Below, in pieces: positions 34,317-43,596 of a DNA stretch of 64,000 nt (the stretch's first letter is position 1; every line of letters starts with the position of its first letter). Under the pieces are notes generated by a model that did no database searches, was not told the origin of the DNA, and saw only the letters and a list, made by a program, of their open reading frames with translations. This DNA is from CALZKI01 sp045124055 (GTDB lineage: Bacteria; Bacillota; Clostridia; Lachnospirales; Lachnospiraceae). Where the stretch lies: assembly GCA_045124055.1 (NCBI GenBank), contig JBGVKZ010000045.1:11549-75548 (forward strand). Reading direction: 5' to 3'. Made by a program: the position numbers and the translations under genes.

Positions 34317-36314
34317 ATGGCAGCAAGACAAGGTAGTTTATCAATTAACAGTGATAACATTTTTCCAATTATTAAGAAGTGGTTATATTCAGACCACGAT
34401 ATTTTTTACAGAGAATTAATTTCAAATGGTTGTGATGCGATTACCAAACTGAAAAAACTGGATATGATGGGTGAATATACTTTACCAGAAGATTTTAAGG
34501 GTAAGATTCAGGTTATCGTTAATCCAAAGGACAAAACGTTAAAATTCATTGATAATGGTCTGGGTATGACAGCTGATGAAGTAGAAGAATATATTAACCA
34601 GATAGCTTTTTCTGGTGCAACAGACTTTATTGAAAAATACAAAGATAAAACAAACGAAGACCAGATTATTGGTCATTTCGGTTTAGGTTTCTATTCTGCA
34701 TTTATGGTAGCTGATGAAGTGCATATTGATACTTTATCTTACAAAGATGGTGCAAAAGCGGTACATTGGGAATGCGATGGTGGTACAGAGTTTTCAATGG
34801 ACGACGGAGAGAAGACGGAAGTTGGTACAGAAATTACACTTTTCTTAAATGAAGATTGTCTGAAATTCTGTAACGAATATGAAGCTAGAGAAGTAATTAA
34901 AAAATATTGTTCCTTTATGCCATATGAAATCTATTTAAGTAAGGCAGAAGATGAAGCAGAGGTAAAACCTGAAACAGAGGACGAAGAAAACCAGAAAAAA
35001 GAACCGGAATTATTAAATGATACCAATCCACTTTGGACCAAACACCCGAATGAATGTACCAAGGAAGAATATTTAGAATTTTACAGAAAAGTTTTCCACG
35101 ATTATAAAGAGCCACTTTTCTGGATTCATTTGAATATGGATTATCCATTTAATTTGAAAGGTATTTTATATTTCCCAAAAATCAATATGGAATACGAATC
35201 CATAGAAGGAACTATTAAACTCTATAACAATCAGGTATTTATCGCTGATAATATTAAAGAAGTGATACCAGAATTTTTATTACTTTTAAAAGGTGTAATT
35301 GATTGCCCTGATTTACCACTAAACGTATCAAGAAGTGCCCTTCAGAATGATGGTTTTGTTAAGAAAATATCAGATTATATCAGCAAAAAAGTTGCTGACA
35401 AGCTTTCTGGAATGTGCAAAACAGAAAAAGAAGAATATGAAAAATATTGGGACGATATTAGTCCATTCATCAAATTTGGTTGCTTAAAAGATGATAAATT
35501 CTGTGAAAAAATGACAGACTATATCTTATTCAAAAATATTGATGGCAAATATATGACTTTACCAGAGTGTCTTGAAATCAATAAAACAGATGTAGATGAA
35601 GAAAATGCAACAGATGAAAATGGTGAAAAAGTAGAGGCAGAAATCGTTGAAGATACTGCCGAGGCAGAGAATTTAGAGGACGCAGAAGAAAAGCGTGAAA
35701 AAGTCATTTACTATGTAACGGATATGAATCAGCAGAGCCAGTATATTAATATGTTCCGTCAGGCAAAAATGGACGCTGTTGTTTTGACACATAATATTGA
35801 CCAACCATTCATTTCCCAACTGGAAGCAAAGAATGAAAATATTAAGTTCCAGAGAATCGATGCAGATTTGACAGAAACCTTTAAGTCAAAGACTTCTAAA
35901 AAGGCTGAAAAAGAAATGGAAGCTCAGGCAGAAGAAATTGCGGGTATTATGAAAAAGGCTTTAAAGAAGGATTCTTTAAAAGTAAAAGTCGAAAAATTGA
36001 AAAATAAAAAGATTGCTTCTATGGTTACTATTTCGGAAGAAAAAAGACGTATGCAGGATATGATGAAGATGTATGCGATGAACGGAATGGATATGGGAGG
36101 CTTTGGTGAAGATGGTACAACACTTGTATTAAATGCAAATCATCCATTAGTACAGTATGTTTTAGAACATAAAGAAGATGAGAATACGAAGATGATTTGT
36201 GAGCAGCTCTATGACCTTGGTATGCTTCAAAATGCACCATTGTCACCGGAAGCTATGACAAAGTTTATTGCAAGAAGCAATGATATTATGATGCTTTTAA
36301 CAAAAGAAAATTAA
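34317..36314 (+). CDS. htpG: Molecular chaperone HtpG (Hsp90)
   Basis: 665 residues. The GHKL ATPase domain has RELISNGCDAITKLKKL (catalytic Glu and Asn), FIDNGLGMTADEVEEYINQIAFSGA and IGHFGLGFYSAFMVAD. The middle domain includes PLNVSRSALQND with the ATP-sensing Arg. An acidic Glu/Asp-rich insert (about 420-465) precedes the C-terminal dimerisation region. The ATG at 34317 is 9 bases from AAAGGGAG; a GTG 9 bases earlier lies next to the RBS. Expression is linked to the CIRCE about 100 bases upstream. Confidence 0.95.
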   Translation: MAARQGSLSINSDNIFPIIKKWLYSDHDIFYRELISNGCDAITKLKKLDMMGEYTLPEDFKGKIQVIVNPKDKTLKFIDNGLGMTADEVEEYINQIAFSGATDFIEKYKDKTNEDQIIGHFGLGFYSAFMVADEVHIDTLSYKDGAKAVHWECDGGTEFSMDDGEKTEVGTEITLFLNEDCLKFCNEYEAREVIKKYCSFMPYEIYLSKAEDEAEVKPETEDEENQKKEPELLNDTNPLWTKHPNECTKEEYLEFYRKVFHDYKEPLFWIHLNMDYPFNLKGILYFPKINMEYESIEGTIKLYNNQVFIADNIKEVIPEFLLLLKGVIDCPDLPLNVSRSALQNDGFVKKISDYISKKVADKLSGMCKTEKEEYEKYWDDISPFIKFGCLKDDKFCEKMTDYILFKNIDGKYMTLPECLEINKTDVDEENATDENGEKVEAEIVEDTAEAENLEDAEEKREKVIYYVTDMNQQSQYINMFRQAKMDAVVLTHNIDQPFISQLEAKNENIKFQRIDADLTETFKSKTSKKAEKEMEAQAEEIAGIMKKALKKDSLKVKVEKLKNKKIASMVTISEEKRRMQDMMKMYAMNGMDMGGFGEDGTTLVLNANHPLVQYVLEHKEDENTKMICEQLYDLGMLQNAPLSPEAMTKFIARSNDIMMLLTKEN

Positions 36315-36324
36315 AGAAAGTTAT

Positions 36325-36368
36325 AAAAATAGCTGATGAGTCAAAAAATGACCCACCAGCTATTTTTT
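36325..36368. terminator. Bidirectional terminator between htpG and sleC-like gene
   Basis: AAAAATAGCTG (36325-36335) pairs with CAGCTATTTTT (from 36357), with an inner GTC/GAC pair. T runs exist in both directions, serving the convergent genes. Confidence 0.85.
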
Positions 36369-36405
36369 CACTTAGGAGAGGGAAAGCTTGCTTTTATAGT
36401 TTATC

Positions 36406-37668
36406 CTAAATTGGCTCGGCTATACGCGAAACCCCAACATATATTTCAGAAATTTCATACCAAGTTGGAAAATCTACAATACCTGTTTGTGGTATGTTGA
36501 AAATCCCTTGGAAAACTTTAACCGCATTTTGTGTATTTGGACCAAAAATGCCGTCTGCAGTTATCACTGGAATTAAAGGGTAATCCTGAGCAATACGGAT
36601 TAATTGTTCTTGGATTTGGCGTACTTTTTCTCCCGTAGAACCAATCGTGAGATTGTAGCCTGGGAAGGAAGAAGGAATACCGGATACAGTAGAAACTGAA
36701 TTGATGTAAATATCATCACCATAAAAATAACGCAGAATCTCAATGGCAGTATAGCCGTCGTCTCCTAAAAACTTTGAACCCCATTGACTTAACCCTTCAC
36801 AAGTCGTCCGATTACCATCACAATACGTGGTTAGTAAGGGCTGCCTTACACCTGGGCGTGAAAGAAAATTGTTAAAGATAGTATCCACTAGATAATCAAT
36901 ATTACTATAAATGTTTCTGCCGTAAATCCATTTTTGGTCGTAAGCAGTAGAAGAAGTAATGGTAAAATTGTAACCTTTGTTGCGATACCACTCCGTATAT
37001 ACGCGATTTAAGGTAAAGGACATAATGGCAAGAATGTTGGCGTAAAGACAACTTTCCGGCCAAGTAGCATAAATTTCACAACTGGCTACGTTTTTAATGT
37101 AGTCTTTATAAGTGACATAATAGTTTGGAGCGGAGGCATCATCAGGGACACCGTCGTGAACAATGATGTATTCGGGAATTACAACTCGGGATAATACAAT
37201 TTCGCCACTATCGTCCATTGGTTTAATTTCATCTTCCGGGATTTTGGGAGGATATTCACCATATAACGTGTGGTCCGGAATATTTACATCTTGCTTGTTT
37301 TCATTGGGAAATTCTATCGGTGGTAAATAAACAGGTAAAATAGCATTTTGGGTGGGTAAGATTTCTGTACCCGTAATGACCACAGGTTCATATCCTTGTG
37401 CATTGACCCTGACTTCATATTCGGAATAAGGCATTGGCTCATTCGGAATCATAGAATATTCAAGAGGTGGGGCTGGTAAAGTAACTGTTTGGGTTTGACC
37501 GGAGGAATCTGTGATAAGATTGTCTATTACATTGTCTGGCTGGTTGTTATAAGATATCACAACGGTAGCATTGGGAACGGGAATGGGTCCAAGGGTACTG
37601 AATACTGCAATTTTTAGGGTACCAGTGGAGGAAACTTCATTTTGATAAGGTGTTATATTTTCTGTCAT
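36406..37668 (-). CDS. sleC: Spore cortex-lytic enzyme, SleC-like
   Basis: 420 residues. The N-terminal 110 form a carboxypeptidase-regulatory-like beta domain (GTLKIAVFSTLGPIPVPNATVVIS). Then comes a SpoIID-type lytic transglycosylase domain as in clostridial SleC (PEYIIVHDGVPDD, YIKNVASCEIYATWP with the likely catalytic Glu, CEGLSQWGSKFLGDDGYTAIEILRYFYGDDI). A peptidoglycan-binding domain closes it (about 335-412; IGSTGEKVRQIQEQL, TADGIFGPNTQNAVKVFQ). SleC degrades spore cortex during germination, so the organism probably sporulates or recently did. No classical signal peptide is seen, as in SleC homologues. Confidence 0.85.
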   Translation of the reverse strand: MTENITPYQNEVSSTGTLKIAVFSTLGPIPVPNATVVISYNNQPDNVIDNLITDSSGQTQTVTLPAPPLEYSMIPNEPMPYSEYEVRVNAQGYEPVVITGTEILPTQNAILPVYLPPIEFPNENKQDVNIPDHTLYGEYPPKIPEDEIKPMDDSGEIVLSRVVIPEYIIVHDGVPDDASAPNYYVTYKDYIKNVASCEIYATWPESCLYANILAIMSFTLNRVYTEWYRNKGYNFTITSSTAYDQKWIYGRNIYSNIDYLVDTIFNNFLSRPGVRQPLLTTYCDGNRTTCEGLSQWGSKFLGDDGYTAIEILRYFYGDDIYINSVSTVSGIPSSFPGYNLTIGSTGEKVRQIQEQLIRIAQDYPLIPVITADGIFGPNTQNAVKVFQGIFNIPQTGIVDFPTWYEISEIYVGVSRIAEPI

Positions 37669-37694
37669 AAAGAGTCCCTTAAAGGTCTTTATGA

Positions 37695-37721
37695 TAGAAT
37701 ATGCATTCTGGTAAAAATTGT
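37695..37721 (-). promoter_or_regulatory. Possible sporulation sigma-K/E-type promoter of sleC-like gene
   Basis: Reading the minus strand: AC, 16 bases, CATATTCTA. This fits the sigma-K pattern (AC, 16-17 bases, CATANNNTA). The start codon lies 27 bases downstream with AAGGGA between. Short motifs arise by chance, so this is tentative. Confidence 0.3.
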
Positions 37722-37742
37722 GAAAACTAAAGTGAAGTTTCG

Positions 37743-37772
37743 TTGGACGAAAGGATTACATAATGTTATAAT
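37743..37772 (+). promoter_or_regulatory. Promoter of DUF5717 operon
   Basis: TTGGAC (37743-37748), an 18-base spacer and TATAAT (37767-37772). Transcription would start near 37779, which rules out the ATGs at 37782-37797 as well-placed starts for the downstream gene. Confidence 0.65.
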
Positions 37773-37841
37773 AAATTATGTATGCGTATGCTTAGAATGA
37801 CAATAGCGTTCGGAAGTAGTCAGAGAAAGCGGGGTGAGGAA

Positions 37842-40800
37842 TTGAGACCGGAAATAAATCAAATATTAGAAGGAAATTTTGAATACGAAACTGGGAATAT
37901 TGAGTTTTCCTGTTCCAGAATTGAAATTGAATTAGAAGATAGCTCTGTTTATGAAGGAGAGTTCTCAATTCTTGCAAGTCTTGACAGACCATTTCACGGT
38001 ACTGTGACTTCCTCAGACCATCGAATGGTATGCCATAATCCCCAATTTGAAGAAAATGAAGCAGTGATACATTTTTCTTTTGATGCTTCTTATATGAGAC
38101 CTGGAGATGTAGAAAAGGGCTGTTTTTATGTAGTTTCCAATCAGGGAGAAGGCTATTTATCTTATGTGGTAAGTATCATACATAAAGTCCCTAATTCTTC
38201 CCTTGGGCATATTCGTAATTTGTTCCACTTTGCCAATCTTGCAAAGAGTAATTGGGACGAAGCACTTAATTTATTTTATAAAAAAGAATTTGAGGCGGTA
38301 TTTGCAGGTGTAGACCGCAAATATTATGATGCCTATAAGAGTTTATCTGTCTATAATGGCAATGAACAAAATATGGAAGAATTTCTGCTTTATATCAATA
38401 AAAAGCAGGTAATCAGTTATACACCACACACGTATCAAATGGAATTTGAAAATATCGGTCAGATTCAGGGAAACGAAATTTCTCTTACGAAAAATGGCTG
38501 GGGATACACTTTTTTAAAGATAGAGACAGAAGGCGACTTTTTGTCTGTGGAACATAGTTTCTTGACAGGAGAAAATTTTCTGGGGAATTACTGCAATTTA
38601 TTATTTTATATTCACCTAGAAGGGCTACACGATGGTAATAATTATGGGAAAATTATCTTTTCCAATAGTTTTACTTCGTTTGAAGTTACCATTAGTGTAA
38701 AGCAAAAGGCTGTCGCACAAAAAAATACAAGAGAACGTAGAGAAAGACAAAGACATATTCTTTCTTTAATGGAATACTATCAGGCATTTCGTTTAAAACA
38801 GATTAGTTCAGCTACCTGGCTAAAAGAAACTTCACGCCTTGTAGATAAAATGCTGCTAAATAATGAAACGGATACGGCTGCCAGACTTTTTCAGGCTCAG
38901 ATTTTGATCACCGAAAATCGTGTTAATGAAGCCAGATGGGTTCTGGATAAAGCGGAGCAGTTATTTGTGAAAGAAGCTACTTATAATAGAGATTTGTATG
39001 CTTATTATTTGTATTTAACTTCGTTAAATAGCCGTGAAGAAGTTTATGTCAATAAGGTCACGGATATGATTACCAGTATGTACGAGGAAACTCCAAATGA
39101 TTGGTATATTGCATGGTTACTTTTATTTTTATCAGAGGATTTTAGTAGAAACAGTTATTCTAAGTGGCTCTTTTTGGAAGAACAGTTTTATAAAGGGGCA
39201 AATAGTCCATTATTTTACATAGAAGCTTTTCTTTTAATGAATGTGGCACCGAATTTTTTAACCAAATTAGATGCCTTTGAAGTACAGGTGCTTATTTATG
39301 GTGCAAAGAAAAGAATAATAAGTAAAGACTTGATGAGACAGTTCCATTATTTGCTGGAAAAAAATAAGGACTTCGACCCATTAGTTTATAAAGTATTAGT
39401 GACCTTATATGAAATGTATGGTGATGAAAGTACCTTGTATCATATTTGTAGTATGCTGATTCGGGGTAATCGAACCGATAATGCTTATTTTAAATGGTAT
39501 GAGATGGCAGTTGAGAAAAGCATGAAAATCACCAAATTGTATGAATTTTATATGCTATCAGCAGATAAGAGCAATTTGGTGTTATTGCCAAGAATTGTTT
39601 TGATGTATTTTAATTACAACAGTAATTTGGATTATAAGACCAATGCATATTTGTATGCGTGTATTTATAAATTTGCGGATAAAATTGGAGAATTGTGGGA
39701 AAATTATCGCCCACAGATTGAACGTTTTGTATTAGACCAGATTACAAAAGACCATATCAACAAAAATCTTGCCTATTTGTATAAAAATATTTTTAGCGAG
39801 AGAATGTTGAATGAAGATTATGCAAGTCATATGGCACCACTTTTGTTTGCCCATTTGATTTCCTTAGATAAAAAAGATTGCGAAACCAAAACCATTCGTA
39901 ACGTGGTAGTAAAATCTAAGTTTTCTCGGGAAGAAGAAATATATCCGGTAAAAAATGGCCAGGCAATCGTGTATCTATATGGTACAGAAAATACCATTAG
40001 TTTTGAAGACGCTTACAAAAACAGATATATGGATTCGGTAAACTATATTACGGAGAAAATGTTGTTGCCGACGAAAATGGCAAGGCTGATTGCACCATAT
40101 GTTCAGAATTGTATTGGATTCGATGGATATATTTGTGAGCTGTATAAGGATTCGGGCAACATTGAAGAAAATAATGTAGAAAGATATGTTCGCCTGATGA
40201 GAGCTCCTCATTTACAAGAAAGGTATAAGCAGAGAATCAAAATTGCTCTTTTACAGTATTACTACGAAAAAGACCGAATCGAAGAAATGGATTCCATTTT
40301 GGAGACCATTGAAGGTAGTGAGTTAGATGTAGATATGCGAAATGAAGTGATACGTCTTTTTATCCTTCGCGGTATGTTAAAAGAGGCTTATGATTTTATA
40401 AAAGAGTTTGGCATTGCCGGTCTTGATGTTAAGACTCTATTTCGTATTGTCAGTAGACAAATTGGAGAAAATCCAATGGAAGAAGACTATGTTTTATTAA
40501 GTCTTGCTCACATTTGTTTTAAAAAGGGAAAATATGACGTCAATATTTTGCAGTATCTGGTTCTTCATTTTGAGGGTCTTTCCAAAGAAATGAGAGATAT
40601 TTGGCAAGCAGCAGAAGCCTTTGATGTGGATACCAACAGGCTGTGTCAAAGATGTCTGGAACAGATATTGTTTTCCGGTGCATATTTAAGTGATGTCTTA
40701 GAGATGTATCAATCATATAAAAAGGGTTTTGTAGAGCCGGAACTAGAGCACGCTCTTTTGGCACAGTGGTCTTATGATTACTTTATTAAAGATAAATTAG

Positions 40801-41423
40801 TGCCTTCGTATGTATTTTTACAGATGGCGAAACTGGTAGAAACCTATGAATTTTTGTTAGTGGAAAAATTGGCATTGATTAAGTTCTTTGCAGAAAATCC
40901 GGAACAGCGAACTGCGGAAAGCTTAGAAGTCATTAAGGGATTTGTACGTGAAATGCTAGGAAATGATATGTTTCTTCCGTGTTTTCTTGAGTTCGTCGAT
41001 GAAGTGCCAGAGCTTCGTGTTTATGCAGACAAAATTTTTGTTGAGTATAAAGGTTCTCCATATGGTAAGGCAGTTTTACACTATATGATTGCTTTAGGCG
41101 ATGGAGAAGGTGGAGAATATCGTACGGAAGAAATGAGAAATATTTATGGCGGTGTCTATTGTAAAGAATTCCTTTTGTTTTATGGGGAATCTTTACAGTA
41201 TTACATTATGGAAGAAGTGGACGGAAAAGAGCAGTTGACAGAAAGTGCCACAATCCAGAAAAGTGATGTTGCTAAATCCGGTGACGATAGTCGATATAGT
41301 ATGCTTAATGATATTGCTATCAGTAAGACGATGCAGGATTATGAAACTTTAGATGAGATGTTGGAAGAATATTATCGAAAAACCTATTTAGTAGATAGTC
41401 TATTTGGAATGGGAGAAGGATAA
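37842..41423 (+). CDS. DUF5717 family protein: beta domain plus long TPR-like helical array
   Basis: About 1193 residues from a TTG at 37842 (GAGGA just upstream; the protein then begins LRPEINQILEGNFEYETGNIEFSC, a typical family start). Earlier ATGs would be almost leaderless. Residues about 1-95 look like an immunoglobulin-like beta domain and about 185-300 like a second one. From about 315 to 960 the chain is a series of helical pairs resembling TPRs (AARLFQAQILITENRVNEARWVLDKAEQLF). There is no signal peptide or membrane segment. The family is known mainly from Lachnospiraceae and has no assigned function. First of four genes; the next starts 30 bases on. Confidence 0.8.
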   Translation: MRPEINQILEGNFEYETGNIEFSCSRIEIELEDSSVYEGEFSILASLDRPFHGTVTSSDHRMVCHNPQFEENEAVIHFSFDASYMRPGDVEKGCFYVVSNQGEGYLSYVVSIIHKVPNSSLGHIRNLFHFANLAKSNWDEALNLFYKKEFEAVFAGVDRKYYDAYKSLSVYNGNEQNMEEFLLYINKKQVISYTPHTYQMEFENIGQIQGNEISLTKNGWGYTFLKIETEGDFLSVEHSFLTGENFLGNYCNLLFYIHLEGLHDGNNYGKIIFSNSFTSFEVTISVKQKAVAQKNTRERRERQRHILSLMEYYQAFRLKQISSATWLKETSRLVDKMLLNNETDTAARLFQAQILITENRVNEARWVLDKAEQLFVKEATYNRDLYAYYLYLTSLNSREEVYVNKVTDMITSMYEETPNDWYIAWLLLFLSEDFSRNSYSKWLFLEEQFYKGANSPLFYIEAFLLMNVAPNFLTKLDAFEVQVLIYGAKKRIISKDLMRQFHYLLEKNKDFDPLVYKVLVTLYEMYGDESTLYHICSMLIRGNRTDNAYFKWYEMAVEKSMKITKLYEFYMLSADKSNLVLLPRIVLMYFNYNSNLDYKTNAYLYACIYKFADKIGELWENYRPQIERFVLDQITKDHINKNLAYLYKNIFSERMLNEDYASHMAPLLFAHLISLDKKDCETKTIRNVVVKSKFSREEEIYPVKNGQAIVYLYGTENTISFEDAYKNRYMDSVNYITEKMLLPTKMARLIAPYVQNCIGFDGYICELYKDSGNIEENNVERYVRLMRAPHLQERYKQRIKIALLQYYYEKDRIEEMDSILETIEGSELDVDMRNEVIRLFILRGMLKEAYDFIKEFGIAGLDVKTLFRIVSRQIGENPMEEDYVLLSLAHICFKKGKYDVNILQYLVLHFEGLSKEMRDIWQAAEAFDVDTNRLCQRCLEQILFSGAYLSDVLEMYQSYKKGFVEPELEHALLAQWSYDYFIKDKLVPSYVFLQMAKLVETYEFLLVEKLALIKFFAENPEQRTAESLEVIKGFVREMLGNDMFLPCFLEFVDEVPELRVYADKIFVEYKGSPYGKAVLHYMIALGDGEGGEYRTEEMRNIYGGVYCKEFLLFYGESLQYYIMEEVDGKEQLTESATIQKSDVAKSGDDSRYSMLNDIAISKTMQDYETLDEMLEEYYRKTYLVDSLFGMGEG

Positions 41424-41453
41424 GAAAGAAAAGAAAGCAGAAAGGAGGATTCT

Positions 41454-42731
41454 ATGTTAATTGGTGCAAAAAATGATTCAGGTAATACGATTAGTGAGCG
41501 AGTTGTCATTGGATATGACTTAAATGAAGCAAATGCACAAATCAGTTATTGCCCACTTCATACATATGAGGCAGAAACAGTATCCTCCGTTATGGGAGAC
41601 CAGATTTATGACATTCCAACAGTTCTTTGTAAACGCTTTGAAGTCAATCAGTGGTATTACGGCAGAGAGGCACTTAAACGTGCGAAAGATGGCGAAGGCG
41701 TGCTGGTGGAAGGCTTATTGGAAAAAGCGAGAAATGGGATTTTTGTGGTGGTAGAAGATGAGGAGTACGACCCAGTGCTACTTTTATCTTTATTTGTGAA
41801 AAAAAGTCTGTCTATTTTAAGTGCGGTTGTTCCACTTAATAAAATAGCGGGATTTATGTTTACCACAGATACCATTGATGAACAAACGGTGAAAATTTTT
41901 CAGACGATTGTAGAAGGACTTTCCCTAAAGACAAAGCAAATATTTTTTCAAAGTCACGTAGAAAGTTTTTATGATTACACCATTCATCAGGAAAAAGATA
42001 TTTGGCTTGGTCAAGTGCTGGCTTGTGAATACGAAAAAGAAGTTTTGACGACCCACAGGCTGGAATTTAACAAGAATACAACGCCGGTAGTAGCATTTTC
42101 TGAGACAGAAAAGTTCACGAACATAGAATTTGGCAATAAGGATAGAAACTTTTTAAATGTTTTACATAAAAATTGTGATGGAAGATATGTTTCTTCTATT
42201 CAGCTCATTGGCAATGGGTTTAAAGAAAAATGGTATGATGATTCCTTGAAATATATGTGTGTTAATCGTAGAGTTTTTGCAGGAAATAACTTATACAGTA
42301 AAGGTGCTTGTTACGGAATGCTGGAAAAACTATCCCCCAGTGAGATAGGAAATGCTCACCTTTATCTTGGAAAGGACAAGCTAAAAGCTAACGTGGGAAT
42401 GGATGTATTAAGACGAGGTCAGGAGTCCTATTTAGCCTTGTTAGATGCAGGTGGAAACTGGTATGATGCCAAGGCAGAGGTGGAATTTATTATGCCAGAA
42501 GATAATAAGTTGACTTTTAAAATTTCATCTTTGATTGGTAGTAAAGTCTCAAATGCAACTATGGAATTAGATGGAATGGTAGAAAGAGAACCGGGAACAA
42601 TCAGAATGAATTTACAGATGGAAATGCTATCGGATACGGTAGTTCATGTCGTGGTAAGGGATTTGGGCTTTGGTGAGTTTTTCCCTTCTACCAATCAGAT
42701 TTGGGAAAAAGAAATTGTATTAGACATATAG
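41454..42731 (+). CDS. DUF5716 family protein, possibly Hsp70/actin-like fold
   Basis: 425 residues. The opening ERVVIGYDLNEANAQISYC resembles a phosphate-1 strand-turn of Hsp70/actin ATPases, and SSIQLIGNGFKEKWYD, then CVNRRVFAGNNLYSKGACYG, resembles their adenosine and connect regions. The C-terminal about 110 residues are beta-rich (YLALLDAGGNWYDAKAEVEF; VVHVVVRDLG), like a substrate-binding domain. The similarity is by eye and the nucleotide motifs look degenerate. It has a strong RBS (AAAGGAGG). It lies between DUF5717 and a TPR-like gene, suggesting one assembly. Confidence 0.75.
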   Translation: MLIGAKNDSGNTISERVVIGYDLNEANAQISYCPLHTYEAETVSSVMGDQIYDIPTVLCKRFEVNQWYYGREALKRAKDGEGVLVEGLLEKARNGIFVVVEDEEYDPVLLLSLFVKKSLSILSAVVPLNKIAGFMFTTDTIDEQTVKIFQTIVEGLSLKTKQIFFQSHVESFYDYTIHQEKDIWLGQVLACEYEKEVLTTHRLEFNKNTTPVVAFSETEKFTNIEFGNKDRNFLNVLHKNCDGRYVSSIQLIGNGFKEKWYDDSLKYMCVNRRVFAGNNLYSKGACYGMLEKLSPSEIGNAHLYLGKDKLKANVGMDVLRRGQESYLALLDAGGNWYDAKAEVEFIMPEDNKLTFKISSLIGSKVSNATMELDGMVEREPGTIRMNLQMEMLSDTVVHVVVRDLGFGEFFPSTNQIWEKEIVLDI

Positions 42732-42744
42732 GAGAAAAAGAAAA

Positions 42745-43590
42745 TTGAGTCTTGTAGTATTGTGTGTTGGAAAGAGAGCAGAAATTCCATATTGTTTTTC
42801 CGTTGCCGGAATTCGTATTTATTCCGTGGAAGAATTGTGCTATTTTTTCCGCGAAAATGCCTTTCTACTGGACGATAATTTGGCAAATAGACAGTTGGTG
42901 GAGTGGCTGGAAACACAGTGCGATTTGCCAGAGCTTGCGAATTTATTGTATCCTCTTTGTAAAAAAGGTAGCGATGTGGAAACCTTTGTCAGAACCATTG
43001 TAGAATATACTGGATATTTTACAGGAGAAGAAGAAGGTCAGGTTCTTGTGGCAGTCAAGGAATGTGCAGGAAGAACGGTAGATGAGCGAAAGAAAAACAG
43101 GGCGGACTTTTACCTGGAAAGCAAAAAGTATGAGCTTGCCATTAAGGAATATGAACTTTTATTAAAGGAATGTAGTGTTTTGCCGGGAGAAAATTACACG
43201 GCTTTTCATGGTGATATTTTCTTTGGAATGGGAATTGCCTTTGCAAAAATGTTCTTATTTGAACAGGCAGACTACTATTTGGAAAAGGCATACAAAATAT
43301 TGGAAAATGAAGTGGTGGCATTTTCTATGCTGGCGGCAAAACGAATGCATTTGTCAGAGCAGAATTACATTTGCTATATCGCAGACCACCCAGAATTATA
43401 TTATGTGTCACAGGCTTTAGAGGACAAGCTGAATGTAGCAGAGAAGATGTGGCAGGTTTCCAATACGAAAAAACAGCTGGATGATTTGAAAGAATGCAAA
43501 AAATTAGGGGAGGCCCAGTTGTATTATGAAGAAATGGAACGTATCACCAATAGACTAAAAGAAAACTTTAGAAAATGCATACAGGAGTAG
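42745..43590 (+). CDS. Unknown TPR-like protein, third gene of DUF5717 operon
   Basis: 281 residues from a TTG start with AGGAGAAA upstream. The N-terminal 75 residues are compact and hydrophobic (SLVVLCVGKRAEIPYCFSVAGIRIYS). Later helices resemble tetratricopeptide repeats (KNRADFYLESKKYELAIKEYELLL; GIAFAKMFLFEQADYYLEKAYKIL), and the end is a charged helix (LYYEEMERITNRLKENF). No named family is recognised. It is 13 bases after DUF5716 and 6 bases before the next gene. Confidence 0.75.
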   Translation: MSLVVLCVGKRAEIPYCFSVAGIRIYSVEELCYFFRENAFLLDDNLANRQLVEWLETQCDLPELANLLYPLCKKGSDVETFVRTIVEYTGYFTGEEEGQVLVAVKECAGRTVDERKKNRADFYLESKKYELAIKEYELLLKECSVLPGENYTAFHGDIFFGMGIAFAKMFLFEQADYYLEKAYKILENEVVAFSMLAAKRMHLSEQNYICYIADHPELYYVSQALEDKLNVAEKMWQVSNTKKQLDDLKECKKLGEAQLYYEEMERITNRLKENFRKCIQE

Positions 43591-43596
43591 TGCCGT

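Noticed and set aside
37782..37841. N-terminal extension of the DUF5717 protein from ATG 37782
   Set aside because: It would begin at the predicted transcription start without an RBS, and the extra 20 residues do not look like the family's start.
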